A stretch of 64,000 nt of DNA from contig NZ_CP015381.1 of assembly GCF_001854245.1 (NCBI RefSeq), positions 2,267,001-2,331,000 of the forward strand, in the 5' to 3' direction. Below the pieces are notes generated by a model. It searched no databases and was not told where the DNA came from. It saw only the letters and a list, made by a program, of their open reading frames with translations. The position numbers were made by a program, and so were the translations under genes. Below are positions 16,518 through 25,146 of the stretch, one piece after another. Position 1 is the stretch's first letter; each line of letters starts with the position of its first letter. The stretch is from Desulfococcus multivorans (GTDB lineage Bacteria; Desulfobacterota; Desulfobacteria; Desulfobacterales; Desulfococcaceae).

Positions 16518-19511
16518 CTACCGAGCGCCGCCCGACGATGTTTTCATCATGACGCACCGAGCGCTCCTGCCGTCCACTTTCACGCTGATGGGCTCAGACA
16601 GGCGGACATGGCGGAGGTGGGGTGTTTCATGGGCCGGGGGAAGGCGGTCGAGCCATTTGCCGCGAAACCGGTCTTCGCTCCCTTCGGTTATGGTGATATA
16701 GTAGATCCCCAACGCGGTGATGTTCTGAAAGAAATGGGACCCTTGGGAGGGATCCGCGCGGAGGTGTTCATTCCTGAGCTCCACAATGGCCTGAACGCCC
16801 GAAATATGGCGCCATTGTACCGGTATCCCCAGCCAGCGGTCGGAGGACCCCCACCGTCCAGGCCCCACCAGCAGGTAAGGGTGCTTCTCCTTCAGCAGAA
16901 CCGCATTGATGTTGCCGACCTCCTCGGCCATGGTGAAGGTCCTGGCGGGATCGAACGTTTCGGGTTTGACGTAAACAATGTCGCGGATCTCGTCGTTCCT
17001 GCCGTTTCCCAGGGACTGATGGGAGACGCAGAACGCTTTCCGGACATCCTCCTCGCTGATCTGAACATCCAGAGTGTCCTGGACGGATACCATGGGCCGC
17101 AGCTGAAGAAAATAGAAGACGTCTCTTTTTTCAGAATGCCGATGATCCGCATCGAGGTTCACGGCGAATTCGATCTCGACGGGGCATCCCAGGGCCTTTC
17201 GGCCGAGTTCGAGAAAGTCCGTTAAAATCTCGGGCAGCGGAAATCGCTTGTGCTTGAGAATGGACGCAAAGGTCATGATCCTGGGGCCGTTGAATACGCC
17301 TGAATCCCGGATCCGGTGCTCCTCGGGGATATAGGTGCTGGCCAGGAGTCTCACCGGGATTTCATCCTCGGCATCATCGATCTCTCTTTTTACAAGGTTG
17401 GCATACCGGTCGAAATTGATATCCCGTTTCCGGGGCCGGGTTTTGAGGGCATAAAAATACCGCTGGGAATGGGCCAGGATCTCGTCCACCGAGGAAAACT
17501 GGGGTAGAATGCCGGGATGTTTAGGCGAGAAGCGAAGGGATTTTTCACCCTCCACCACCGTCTTCCCCATCCCCAGGGCAATGTGGGCGATGCCGTCTTC
17601 AGGCTTCATATGGGAGACGGGGTAGAAATTGTGGGACTGGAGGACGCCGGAAAGGGTTGGATAGAAGTAATCGCCATAACCGGCACCGGCCACCTCCTGG
17701 ATGATAACGGCCATGGCCTCTTCGTTGTGCTGATTGGCGGTGCTCCTGGAGAACGCCTTCGGCCCTTCAAAGTAGGTCGAGGCGTACACGCGTTTGACGG
17801 CGCTGACCAGCTGATCGAACCGAACTGATCCGTCGGGGTGGTTGTTGGGAAGCATGTAGGTTTCATAGAGTCCGGCGTAAGGCTGAAAATGGGCGTCCTC
17901 GAGCCGGCTTGACGACCGGACCGAGAGCGGCATGTTCACCTGCCCCAGAAAGGCCCTGAGATCGTCCAGGAGCCATTCCGGCATGGCGGCATCGAGAAAG
18001 GCCGCGCGCACCTCTTCATCGGTGTAGCGGTCCTCCGTCAGATGTCGAAGCCGATTCCGGGTCACAAAATCCTCGAACCCTTCGGTGGTGATCACGAGAC
18101 TCTTGGGGATCTTGATGTTGATGTTCCGGTATTTTTCATGAATCTCGGGATGTTCCTGCAGCAGCGCCGACATGAACGCCAGCCCCCGGGCCTTTCCGCC
18201 CAGAGACCCGCCGCCGAGCTTGACGAAATCCATGATGTCCGCGTCGAACCGGTCACGCTTGAACTGGGCCACCACGCCTCTCTGCTGCCAGATCAACAGC
18301 GCCTGGACATTTGAAACGATATAGCTTCGCAGCTCGTCGGCGTTCTTGAAATCCCGGGTGTGGACGACCCGGAATTTGGATGCCAGGACGATCTCGGATC
18401 GACTCATGATCCAATTGGAAAAGTGATTGCGGTCGGCGTGGTAGATCAACGAGGCGTCCGGGATGTGAGGCAGTTTGGCTTTCAGCGTCTGCAGGCTGTC
18501 GGCCCGGTCGATTTCGGAGCCGTCGGGCATTCGGAAAACGAAGTCCCCGAACCCTAAATGATTGAGAAAAAAATCCCTCAGCTCGGTGTGCAGATTGGCG
18601 GTGTTTTTGTCGATGAAGACCGCTGGTATGGCCTCGGCCACGCTCCGGTTTTGTGGCTCCGAACTGAGCATGAGCAGGGGAAGATCAGGGATCTCCCTTC
18701 GAATCCAGGACAAAAAGACGGGACCGGCCTGGGGATCGAGACGCCCTTCCCGGGGAAAGCGGGCGTCGGAGATGACCCCGAAGAGATAGTCTCGAAATTT
18801 TTGGCAAATCGTCATCGCCTGCTCGTAGGTTTCCGCAAGGAGAATTTTGGGCCGCGCCCTCATGAGCAGGAGCCGGTGTTCCTCGTTGAGGCCGGCTTCC
18901 AGAATGTTCTGGGTCTGATTGACGATTTCCTTGTAAATCAGGGGCAGAAACGAGGACCGATAGGCAGGGGAGTCTTCCACGAGAACGAGCACCCGGACCA
19001 TGGCCCGCCGGGTGTCGGCATCCGCGTTGATGCCGTCCTCGACATTCTTGACGAGGGCCAGCAGCAGATCCGAGTTTCCGCTCCAGACAAAGACATTGTC
19101 GATGCTCGTGGAGAGCGCGTGTCCTTCGTGTCGGATGACGTCCCGTGCATTGTGAGCGAGAAGAATGACGGGGAGTTGGGGGTGGATCGCCTTGACGGCC
19201 GCTCCCAGCGAGGACGGGGCCATCTCATCCAGGTGGGGCATGGTGATGATCAGGTCGAAACGCTTTCGTTTTATCAATTCTATGGCGTCGCGGGGGGATG
19301 ACACCCGGGTGACCCGCGGCGGCATACTGAGATTCAGTCCACTGTATTCATTGATAATTCTTGAAGCCAGGCTCCCGTCTTCCTCGATGATGAATGCGTC
19401 GTAGGGGCTGGAGACCAGCATAATCTCCCGAATCTTGAAGGCCATGAGTTCGTGGAACACCTTGAAACGCGCGTAGAACTCGCTGGCAAACGAGTTTTTC
19501 GGAGCCTCCAT
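16518..19511 (-). CDS. PEP/pyruvate-binding (PPDK_N) domain protein with two receiver-like N-terminal domains
   Basis: The 997-residue protein combines two N-terminal segments that look like receiver domains (about 24-165 with 'FDLIITMPHLD', and about 175-345 with 'VRVLVLVEDSPAYRSSFLP', 'LMLSSEP' and 'VFIDKN') and an ATP-grasp PPDK_N domain (about 430-800, with 'GGGSLGGKARGLAFMSALL' and 'LSVRSSSRLED'). The mobile phosphohistidine domain and the PEP-binding barrel of pyruvate phosphate dikinase are not seen, so it is not a complete PEP synthase. The C terminus has 'VGPGRWGSSDRWLG'. The ATG at 19511 is preferred because GGAGGAGG precedes it; the frame extends to a TTG at 19595. It probably leads the operon with gdhA. 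Confidence 0.8.
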   Translation of the reverse strand: MEAPKNSFASEFYARFKVFHELMAFKIREIMLVSSPYDAFIIEEDGSLASRIINEYSGLNLSMPPRVTRVSSPRDAIELIKRKRFDLIITMPHLDEMAPSSLGAAVKAIHPQLPVILLAHNARDVIRHEGHALSTSIDNVFVWSGNSDLLLALVKNVEDGINADADTRRAMVRVLVLVEDSPAYRSSFLPLIYKEIVNQTQNILEAGLNEEHRLLLMRARPKILLAETYEQAMTICQKFRDYLFGVISDARFPREGRLDPQAGPVFLSWIRREIPDLPLLMLSSEPQNRSVAEAIPAVFIDKNTANLHTELRDFFLNHLGFGDFVFRMPDGSEIDRADSLQTLKAKLPHIPDASLIYHADRNHFSNWIMSRSEIVLASKFRVVHTRDFKNADELRSYIVSNVQALLIWQQRGVVAQFKRDRFDADIMDFVKLGGGSLGGKARGLAFMSALLQEHPEIHEKYRNINIKIPKSLVITTEGFEDFVTRNRLRHLTEDRYTDEEVRAAFLDAAMPEWLLDDLRAFLGQVNMPLSVRSSSRLEDAHFQPYAGLYETYMLPNNHPDGSVRFDQLVSAVKRVYASTYFEGPKAFSRSTANQHNEEAMAVIIQEVAGAGYGDYFYPTLSGVLQSHNFYPVSHMKPEDGIAHIALGMGKTVVEGEKSLRFSPKHPGILPQFSSVDEILAHSQRYFYALKTRPRKRDINFDRYANLVKREIDDAEDEIPVRLLASTYIPEEHRIRDSGVFNGPRIMTFASILKHKRFPLPEILTDFLELGRKALGCPVEIEFAVNLDADHRHSEKRDVFYFLQLRPMVSVQDTLDVQISEEDVRKAFCVSHQSLGNGRNDEIRDIVYVKPETFDPARTFTMAEEVGNINAVLLKEKHPYLLVGPGRWGSSDRWLGIPVQWRHISGVQAIVELRNEHLRADPSQGSHFFQNITALGIYYITITEGSEDRFRGKWLDRLPPAHETPHLRHVRLSEPISVKVDGRSARCVMMKTSSGGAR

Positions 19512-19791
19512 ATCCTCCTCCGGATTTTCCCTGCCGCGGGATTTTGCACTTGACACCCTCGTGGAAAAATCAACATATTCTTCACCAATTTTCAACCCTC
19601 GACGGTGATGCGCCGGTCAGGAGCGCGAAGGTTGAGACTATCGTTATCGATGCGATCAAACAAAAACGCATCATCAATCGAAACTGACAAAAGTAGGCAT
19701 AATACAATCATTTGAGTGGAACCGCAAGAAAAGAAACGCCGGATTTTCATTCCTTTTGGGGAACAATTGTGGAGACGAGGAGACTTGAAAG

Positions 19792-20865
19792 ATGACGGAA
19801 TGGTATTTGAGTTACAATGGAGAACAGACAGGTCCGTTTGACGACGTCAAGGCGAGGTTTCAGATCGAGATGCGCGGCGGGGAAGGTTATGCGTGGCGGG
19901 AAGGGTTTTCGGAATGGCTGCCCATCGACCGGATCCCCGAACTCGGTGGTGTCGCCGATGCCATGCCGTCACCGTCCGCGCCCCCGCCCGGCATTTCACC
20001 TCCCGGACCCGCCCGTGCCGCCGTGCCCGAGCGCGTGGAAAAGCGGTCCGCTCCGGTGCCCGTGAGCGCCGACGAGGTGGACTTTACCGTTTTCGGGGCT
20101 GAAATGCAGTTTGTCGAGATCGAGTTGGACCCCGGAGAAAGCGCAGTGGCGGAGGCCGGTGCCATGATGTACAAATCCCCCGACGTCGATATGCAGACGG
20201 TCTTCGGCGACGGTTCCGGCCCTTCCGGCGGCGGAGGCGGGCTCATGGGAAAGCTTCTGGGCGCCGGGAAACGCCTCCTTACCGGTGAGAGCCTTTTCAT
20301 GACTGTTTTCACCCACAAGGGTCACGGCAAGGCCCACGTCGCCTTTGGCGCACCCTTTCCCGGCAATATCCTTCCCGTCTCCCTCGCAACGGTCGGCGGC
20401 ATGCTCATCTGTCAGAAGGACAGTTTCCTGTGCGCCGCCAAGGGGGTCAGCATCGGCATCTACTTCCAGAAAAGAATCCTGACCGGCCTTTTCGGCGGGG
20501 AGGGGTTCATCATGCAGAAGCTGGAAGGAGACGGCATGGTCTTCATTCATGCCGGCGGCACCGTGGTGGAAAGGCGTCTCGAACCGGGTGAAACGCTTCA
20601 TGTGGATACCGGATGCGTGGTGGCTTTCGAGTCGAGCGTTCAATTCGATATTCAGCAGGCCGGCGGCATCAAGACAGCGCTTTTCGGGGGAGAGGGGCTT
20701 TTCTTTGCGAAGCTGGGGGGACCGGGCAGGATCTGGCTGCAATCCCTGCCGTTTTCCCGCCTGGCCGGCCGCATGCTTCAGGCGGCGCCGCAGCGGGGCG
20801 GCAGCAGGGGTGAGGGCTCCATTCTCGGCGGGCTGGGCAATCTCATCGACGGCGACAACCGCTGA
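19792..20865 (+). CDS. GYF_2 domain plus AIM24 family protein
   Basis: Residues 1-50 form a GYF_2-type domain ('WYLSYNGEQTGPFD', 'WREGFSEWLPI'). A proline-rich linker follows (about 60-90), then an AIM24/TIGR00266 domain (about 100-330) with 'VEIELDPGESAVAEAGAMMY' and 'KRILTGLFGGEGFIMQKLEG'. AIM24 domains form a trimeric beta-helix-like fold; their bacterial function is unknown, though the yeast protein is mitochondrial. There is no signal peptide. GAGGAG precedes the start. A terminator follows directly. Confidence 0.85.
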   Translation: MTEWYLSYNGEQTGPFDDVKARFQIEMRGGEGYAWREGFSEWLPIDRIPELGGVADAMPSPSAPPPGISPPGPARAAVPERVEKRSAPVPVSADEVDFTVFGAEMQFVEIELDPGESAVAEAGAMMYKSPDVDMQTVFGDGSGPSGGGGGLMGKLLGAGKRLLTGESLFMTVFTHKGHGKAHVAFGAPFPGNILPVSLATVGGMLICQKDSFLCAAKGVSIGIYFQKRILTGLFGGEGFIMQKLEGDGMVFIHAGGTVVERRLEPGETLHVDTGCVVAFESSVQFDIQQAGGIKTALFGGEGLFFAKLGGPGRIWLQSLPFSRLAGRMLQAAPQRGGSRGEGSILGGLGNLIDGDNR

Positions 20866-20867
20866 TC

Positions 20868-20910
20868 CGGCGGCGGGTCCATGGGCCTTTTCCCGCCGCG
20901 GCTATTTTTT
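20868..20910 (+). terminator. Rho-independent terminator after the AIM24 gene
   Basis: CGGCGGCGGG and CCCGCCGCGG pair with a 14-base loop, followed by TATTTTTT. The T run overlaps the stop codon of the convergent YajD-type gene. Confidence 0.7.
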
Positions 20911-21285
20911 GCCTTTCAGGAGTTTGTCCAGATTCGCAAAAGGCTTGTGGGTGGAAAAGGGTTCCTGCCCCTCCCCCGGTGTGGGGCCGTCGTGCCATTC
21001 CGCCTCCAGGCCCCGGGAATGCTCGTTTTCGTGACAATAGAGGCAGAGGAGCTCCCAGTTGCTGCCGTCGGGCGGATTGTTGTCGTGATTGTGGTCCCGA
21101 TGGTGAACCGTGAGCTCCCGGAGCCGTTTACCCGAAAACTCCCGTCCGCATCGCGCGCAGATCCAGGGAAAGAGTTTGAGGGCGCGCTCCCGGTAGGTCT
21201 TTTCCCGTTGTGCCTGCTCTCGCCTGGCCTCGGCAAAGGCATTGCCCGCATCCTTCCGGTTTGCCGATGTTTTATTGAAACTCAT
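20902..21285 (-). CDS. YajD family HNH nuclease-domain protein
   Basis: The 127-residue protein carries an HNH fold: 'CARCGREFSGKRLRELTVHH' (first zinc-binding CxxC and the HH), 'DHNHDNNPPDGSNWELLC', and 'CLYCHENEHS' (second CxxC with the final H). The order and size match E. coli YajD (115 residues). The function of YajD is unknown; HNH motifs usually indicate nuclease activity. The start at 21285 is preferred over an upstream in-frame start because GGGAGG precedes it. A CBS-domain gene lies upstream on the same strand, 16 bases away. Confidence 0.82.
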   Translation of the reverse strand: MSFNKTSANRKDAGNAFAEARREQAQREKTYRERALKLFPWICARCGREFSGKRLRELTVHHRDHNHDNNPPDGSNWELLCLYCHENEHSRGLEAEWHDGPTPGEGQEPFSTHKPFANLDKLLKGKK

Positions 21286-21301
21286 GAGGACGCCTCCCGA
21301 T

Positions 21302-21775
21302 CTATTGTCTGTTTTCTCTGAAGAGATGATAATAGACATCCTCCAGGTAAACGATCCCGATGGGCCTATCCTGTTCCGTAATGGGCAGCCGTCGGTATTT
21401 GTTCTTGATCATCCGATCCAGAAGCACCATGATATGCTCGTTGGGGTAGCCGGCCGTCACGTTTCTGCTCATGACCTGTTCGACGGTCTTTTCCCCGAGC
21501 CTCTGAACGAGAAATCTCAGATGGCCTTCCCATGAGATTTCTTCTCCGCTGATGCCCTGGTTCAGGTAGCTCGGCCGCAGGTGGTAAAGGATGTCAAACA
21601 TCGTTACGACGCCGGCCAATTCCTTGTGGGCGTTTACCACCAGCAGGCTTGCGCTCTTGTAGCCCGATTCCCTGACCTTTCCCTGCATAATCTTCTGAAT
21701 GGCCTCCCCGGCCGGTGCATGCTCGTGGACCTTGTCAAAATTGGTCACCATGATGTCTTTGGCAAACAATGTCAT
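21302..21775 (-). CDS. Protein with two CBS domains
   Basis: The 157-residue protein is a tandem CBS pair: 'AKDIMVTNFDKVHEHAPAGE' opens the first domain, which closes with 'LAGVVTMFDILYH'. The second runs from 'VEQVMSRNVTAGYPNEHIMV' to 'YRRLPITEQDRPIGIVYLED'. Such pairs bind adenine nucleotides and act as regulatory modules; no partner domain is attached. The ATG at 21775 is chosen because GGGAG lies upstream and the CBS domain begins immediately. It is probably co-transcribed with the YajD-type gene. Confidence 0.83.
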   Translation of the reverse strand: MTLFAKDIMVTNFDKVHEHAPAGEAIQKIMQGKVRESGYKSASLLVVNAHKELAGVVTMFDILYHLRPSYLNQGISGEEISWEGHLRFLVQRLGEKTVEQVMSRNVTAGYPNEHIMVLLDRMIKNKYRRLPITEQDRPIGIVYLEDVYYHLFRENRQ

Positions 21776-21927
21776 GATACGCTCCCTGTGCTCTTGAGAT
21801 ATTCCGCAAAAAAACATGCCTTCCGCAAAAAGCCCCGGCATTTTATTACAGTAAAATATAGCAAATTTCGCATCGTTTGGGTATGGTCATTTTTTGATAT
21901 GGCATCCGACTGTGGGTATTCATGAGC

Positions 21928-21941
21928 CGGTGCCGGCACCG
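21928..21941. promoter_or_regulatory. Perfect 14-bp palindrome
   Basis: CGGTGCCGGCACCG is a perfect palindrome in the 391-base gap between the divergent CBS-domain and efflux lipoprotein genes. It could be an operator. The rest of the gap holds the repeat at 21963 and no gene that I can support. Confidence 0.25.
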
Positions 21942-21962
21942 CTTCCAGGTCCCCGTTGTGAA

Positions 21963-22042
21963 AGGCTAAAGGCTGAAGGGGTGCGTTTGTGACGAATGGC
22001 GCTTTGGTCCCCCTTCGGTCTTCAGCCTTCAGTCTTCAGCCT
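21963..22042. repeat. Heptamer-arm intergenic element (copy C)
   Basis: The left arm has two heptamers (GGCTAAA, GGCTGAA). The core begins GGGGTGCGTTTGTGACGAAT and ends CCCCC. The right arm has four heptamers (TTCGGTC, TTCAGCC, TTCAGTC, TTCAGCC). It lies upstream of the NodT-type gene. Confidence 0.85.
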
Positions 22043-22166
22043 CTATTCGGTATTGATCCATCCACCAAATTCTGCCATAACGTCCGGGATCGACGCGCGA
22101 CGGTTGCATCCGGTTTCTGAATGAACATCGATCCCGACGGCGGGATCTCCTGGAGTGTTTTTCATC

Positions 22167-23600
22167 ATGCGTTTACCCGACAAAAAACTCATCCGGCCGG
22201 CTTCGGCGGCTCTGCTGGTTTTCATCCTATCTGCCTGCATGGTGGGCCCCGAACATCTGAACCCGGGGGTCGCCCCCCCCGGAACCTTCAAGTATGCCGC
22301 CAGTCCCCATCAAACCCTGGCGGCGCCTCTCTCGGGCAAATGGTGGGAGCGCTTCGAGGACGCGACCCTGAATCGCCTTGTGGAAGCCGCCATGACCGAC
22401 AATTACGAGCTGGCCGCCTCCGCGCATCGCATCACACAAGCCAGAGCGATCGCCCGGGCGAGCCGATCGGACCTCTTTCCCGCCCTTTCGGCGGACCCCG
22501 GTTATGCCCGGCGCGGTGTTTCCGAAACCATTGAAACCAATCAGGGCGGCACCTTCACCACCTGGACCGCGCCGTTGAACGTTGCCTACGAGTTCGATCT
22601 CTTCGGCCGGATTCGAAGCGGTTATGCGGCAAGCCTTGCCGACGCCGAAGCGGTTGTGGAGGACGACAACGGATTGAGGCTCATTCTGCAGAGCGAAATC
22701 GCCGTCACCTATTTTGCCATGCGTGCCTTCGACGACGACATCCGCATCGTTTCCCGGACGATCGAGGTCCGCCGGGAGTCTCTCACCATCCTGAAAAACC
22801 GGCACATGCTCGGGGTGATTTCGCGCCTCCCGGTCGCTCGGGCCGAGGCGGAACTCAGGGCCACCGAAGCTCTCCTGCTTTCGTTGCAGCGGGATCGGAC
22901 CCTTTTGGAAAACGCTGTTGCAACGCTTCTCGGAAAAACACCGGTCGAGCTTTCCCTGGCACCGGCCCCGCTCGACAACCCGCCCCCTGATATGCCGTCG
23001 GTGCTGCCGTCGGTGCTGTTGATCGCCCGCCCGGACATTCGCCGGGCCGAACGGATAATGGCCGCTGAAAACGCCCGGGTCGGCGTCGCCGCAGCGGCTT
23101 TGTACCCCCAGGTGACCCTGGGTGCGAACATCGGTTACAGCAGCACCCGAGCCTCGGACCTGTTCGATGCCCGGAGCTTTGCCTGGGGCATCCTGCCCAA
23201 CATACACATCCCGCTTTTCGAGGGCGGACGAAACATCGCCGAACTGGAGCGGGCCAGAGCCCGCTATGCCGAGATGTATGCCGCCTACCGCCAGACGATC
23301 GTTCAGGCGTTCGGGGAGGTCGAAGATGCACTGGTCAGCGTGTCTTTGCTGGAACGGCAGCAGCGTGCCAACGAGCAGGCGGTTCAATCGGCCGATGAAG
23401 CCTATCGGCTGTCCATGGAACAGTTTGAAGGCGGGTTGGTCGATTACCTGTCGGTGCTGGACGCGGAGCGGACCCTGTTGGACAATCTCCTTCTCAAAAC
23501 CCGGCTCCGCGGTCAACGGTATCTCAGCGCAGTAGCGCTGGTAAAGGCCATCGGCGGGAGTTGGGAGACCGAACCAGGGCGCTCGCTTTCCCGCTATTAG
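22167..23600 (+). CDS. Outer-membrane efflux lipoprotein (NodT/OprM type)
   Basis: The 477-residue protein has a signal sequence ending in lipobox 'LSAC' and the family opening 'MVGPEHLNPG'. The conserved 'WWERFEDATLNRLVEAAM' and the paired repeats of the TolC-like alpha/beta barrel follow ('RADIRRAE'-like 'RPDIRRAERIMAAENARVG', 'LFEGGRNIAELERARARY'). Such proteins form the outer-membrane channel of RND-type pumps. No membrane fusion protein or RND pump gene is adjacent, so the partner is probably elsewhere. The ATG at 22167 is preferred over the upstream GTG because the signal sequence begins there. Confidence 0.9.
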   Translation: MRLPDKKLIRPASAALLVFILSACMVGPEHLNPGVAPPGTFKYAASPHQTLAAPLSGKWWERFEDATLNRLVEAAMTDNYELAASAHRITQARAIARASRSDLFPALSADPGYARRGVSETIETNQGGTFTTWTAPLNVAYEFDLFGRIRSGYAASLADAEAVVEDDNGLRLILQSEIAVTYFAMRAFDDDIRIVSRTIEVRRESLTILKNRHMLGVISRLPVARAEAELRATEALLLSLQRDRTLLENAVATLLGKTPVELSLAPAPLDNPPPDMPSVLPSVLLIARPDIRRAERIMAAENARVGVAAAALYPQVTLGANIGYSSTRASDLFDARSFAWGILPNIHIPLFEGGRNIAELERARARYAEMYAAYRQTIVQAFGEVEDALVSVSLLERQQRANEQAVQSADEAYRLSMEQFEGGLVDYLSVLDAERTLLDNLLLKTRLRGQRYLSAVALVKAIGGSWETEPGRSLSRY

Positions 23601-23605
23601 GTCCT

Positions 23606-24823
23606 TCAGGCGCTTTGACGGTAATCCGTCAGAACATCCGGCAAGGCCCGCTTGATCTGACGCAGCGCCTGTCGGATGCGATGTTCGTTTTCCACAAGCG
23701 CCAATCTCAGATATCCTTCTCCCTCCTTGCCGAAACCGATCCCCGGCGCCATGGCCACGTTGGCATGACGCATCATCCGGATGGAAAATTCCATGGATCC
23801 CATTTCGTTGTAAGGTTCTGGAATCCTGACCCAGACAAACATTCCCGCCCTGGGTGGGGTGACCTCCCATCCCATGCTCTCCAGACCACGGCAGAGGACG
23901 TCCCGGCGGTTCTGGTAGATGGCGACCTGATGGACGACGTCCTCTCCGCATTCTCTGAGGGCAACGATGCCCGCAACCTGGATCGGCGAAAAAATGCCGT
24001 AGTCGTAATACCCTTTGATCTTGGCAAGTCCCGCGATGAGCTGCTTGTTGCCGACGCAATACCCCAATCGCCAGCCCGCCATGTTGTAGGACTTGGAAAA
24101 GGATCCAAACTCGACCCCCACGTCCCGGGCGCCGGGGATCTCCATGAAGCTGGGTGCCGTATATCCGTCAAAGGTGATCTTGGCATACGCGAAATCATGG
24201 AGCACCAGGAATCGGTACTTCCTGGCCATGGCCACAACCTCCGCATACAGGCTTTGGGTCGCCACCGCCGCCGTGGGATTGTGGGGATAATTGAGCATCA
24301 AAACCTTGGGCGGCGGATAGAGGGATTCGCACATCTGGGCGATCTGCTTCAGAAAGGTTTCCTCGGAGGACAGGGGAATCCGGATCACGTTGCCGCCGGC
24401 GATGGTCACCGCATAGATGTGAATGGGGAAGGCCGGTGCGGGAACCAGGACCGTATCCCCCGGGCCGACAACCGCCAGGCACATATGGGAGATGCCCTCC
24501 TTGGACCCGATGGTGCAGATGACCTCATCATCTTCGTCCAGGGTTACACCGTAATCTTCGGCGTAGTTCTTGGCAATTTCGCGCTTCAGGTTCTTGAGCC
24601 CCGATGCAATGGGGTAACGATGCGTCTTGGGGTCCCTGGCGACTTCGCAGAGTTTTTGAACGATGGGTTCCGGGGTGGGATCAATGGGATTCCCCATGCC
24701 GAGATCGATCACGTCGTCCCCGTTCAGACGTTTTTCGGTCTTCATGTGATTGATCATCCCGAAAAGATACGGCGGCAGTTGCTCCATCCGCTTGGCGAAT
24801 TGAATATTTTCCGTGGGGCTCAT
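23606..24823 (-). CDS. Alanine/aspartate-type aminotransferase (AlaC-like)
   Basis: The 405-residue PLP enzyme is a fold type I, class I/II aminotransferase. 'DVIDLGMGNPIDPTPEPIV' and 'HRYPIASGLKNLKREIAKNY' mark the substrate-side N terminus. 'LNYPHNPTAA' contains the conserved N-P-T, and 'SFSKSYNMAGWRLGYCVGN' contains the PLP lysine. The pattern fits the AlaC branch (glutamate-pyruvate transamination), though aspartate or LL-diaminopimelate activity cannot be excluded. AAAGGAGG precedes the start. Its 3' end is six bases from the convergent efflux gene. Confidence 0.85.
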   Translation of the reverse strand: MSPTENIQFAKRMEQLPPYLFGMINHMKTEKRLNGDDVIDLGMGNPIDPTPEPIVQKLCEVARDPKTHRYPIASGLKNLKREIAKNYAEDYGVTLDEDDEVICTIGSKEGISHMCLAVVGPGDTVLVPAPAFPIHIYAVTIAGGNVIRIPLSSEETFLKQIAQMCESLYPPPKVLMLNYPHNPTAAVATQSLYAEVVAMARKYRFLVLHDFAYAKITFDGYTAPSFMEIPGARDVGVEFGSFSKSYNMAGWRLGYCVGNKQLIAGLAKIKGYYDYGIFSPIQVAGIVALRECGEDVVHQVAIYQNRRDVLCRGLESMGWEVTPPRAGMFVWVRIPEPYNEMGSMEFSIRMMRHANVAMAPGIGFGKEGEGYLRLALVENEHRIRQALRQIKRALPDVLTDYRQSA

Positions 24824-24879
24824 TGCATCCTCCTTTGAAACCCCAGGAAGACCGCGGGCCTTGGCTCGACCGGGGCTTA

Positions 24880-24920
24880 AAACAAAAAACGCCACGGGAA
24901 AGCCTTACAGTCCGTGGCGT
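24880..24920 (-). terminator. Rho-independent terminator downstream of a small peptide gene
   Basis: On the minus strand ACGCCACGG and CCGTGGCGT pair perfectly with a 14-base loop and run into TTTTTTGTTTT. It sits 30 bases after the stop of the 24-residue frame at 24951-25025, and would end that transcript or a read-through from the upstream operon. Confidence 0.8.
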
Positions 24921-24950
24921 CTGGGGTGCGAAAAAAAGTCTGTTTAAAAC

Positions 24951-25025
24951 TTACTCGCAGCCGTGTATCGCCGGGACTGTGCTGGTCGCGGCGGCGGCGG
25001 CGAGAGATGCCGGTTTGATTTTCAT
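24951..25025 (-). CDS. Possible 24-residue peptide gene
   Basis: A short minus-strand frame encodes a 24-residue peptide. It starts 'MKIKPASLAAAAA', has Ala/Ser/Thr-rich middle residues, and ends 'VPAIHGCE' with a single cysteine near the C terminus. A -35/-10 pair lies about 45-75 bases upstream and a strong terminator follows, so the unit looks like a transcript of its own about 150 bases long. There is no clear Shine-Dalgarno sequence, which lowers confidence. It could instead be a small RNA, or simply the 3' untranslated end of the saccharopine dehydrogenase-like gene. I do not recognise the peptide. Confidence 0.35.
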   Translation of the reverse strand: MKIKPASLAAAAATSTVPAIHGCE

Positions 25026-25072
25026 GGCGCTACAAGATCGATAAGGGTAAGGTCATCAGTTACATCATATAC

Positions 25073-25102
25073 ACTTTAAGTGAATCGCTCCGGGTTTGTC
25101 AA
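25073..25102 (-). promoter_or_regulatory. Candidate promoter for the small transcript
   Basis: On the minus strand a perfect TTGACA is followed after 18 bases by TAAAGT (four of six matches to TATAAT). Transcription would begin near 25066, about 40 bases before the small frame. Confidence 0.4.
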
Positions 25103-25146
25103 TCGGATTATTGTCGTCGACGCCCAAAGCAACAGCGAACTTCGGC

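Noticed and set aside
19512-19595. Upstream TTG start for the PPDK_N gene
   Set aside because: The internal ATG at 19511 has a strong GGAGGAGG site, while the TTG has none.
22043-22291. 82-codon minus-strand frame overlapping the efflux lipoprotein start
   Set aside because: It runs through the signal-peptide coding region of a well-supported gene and has no homology that I recognise.
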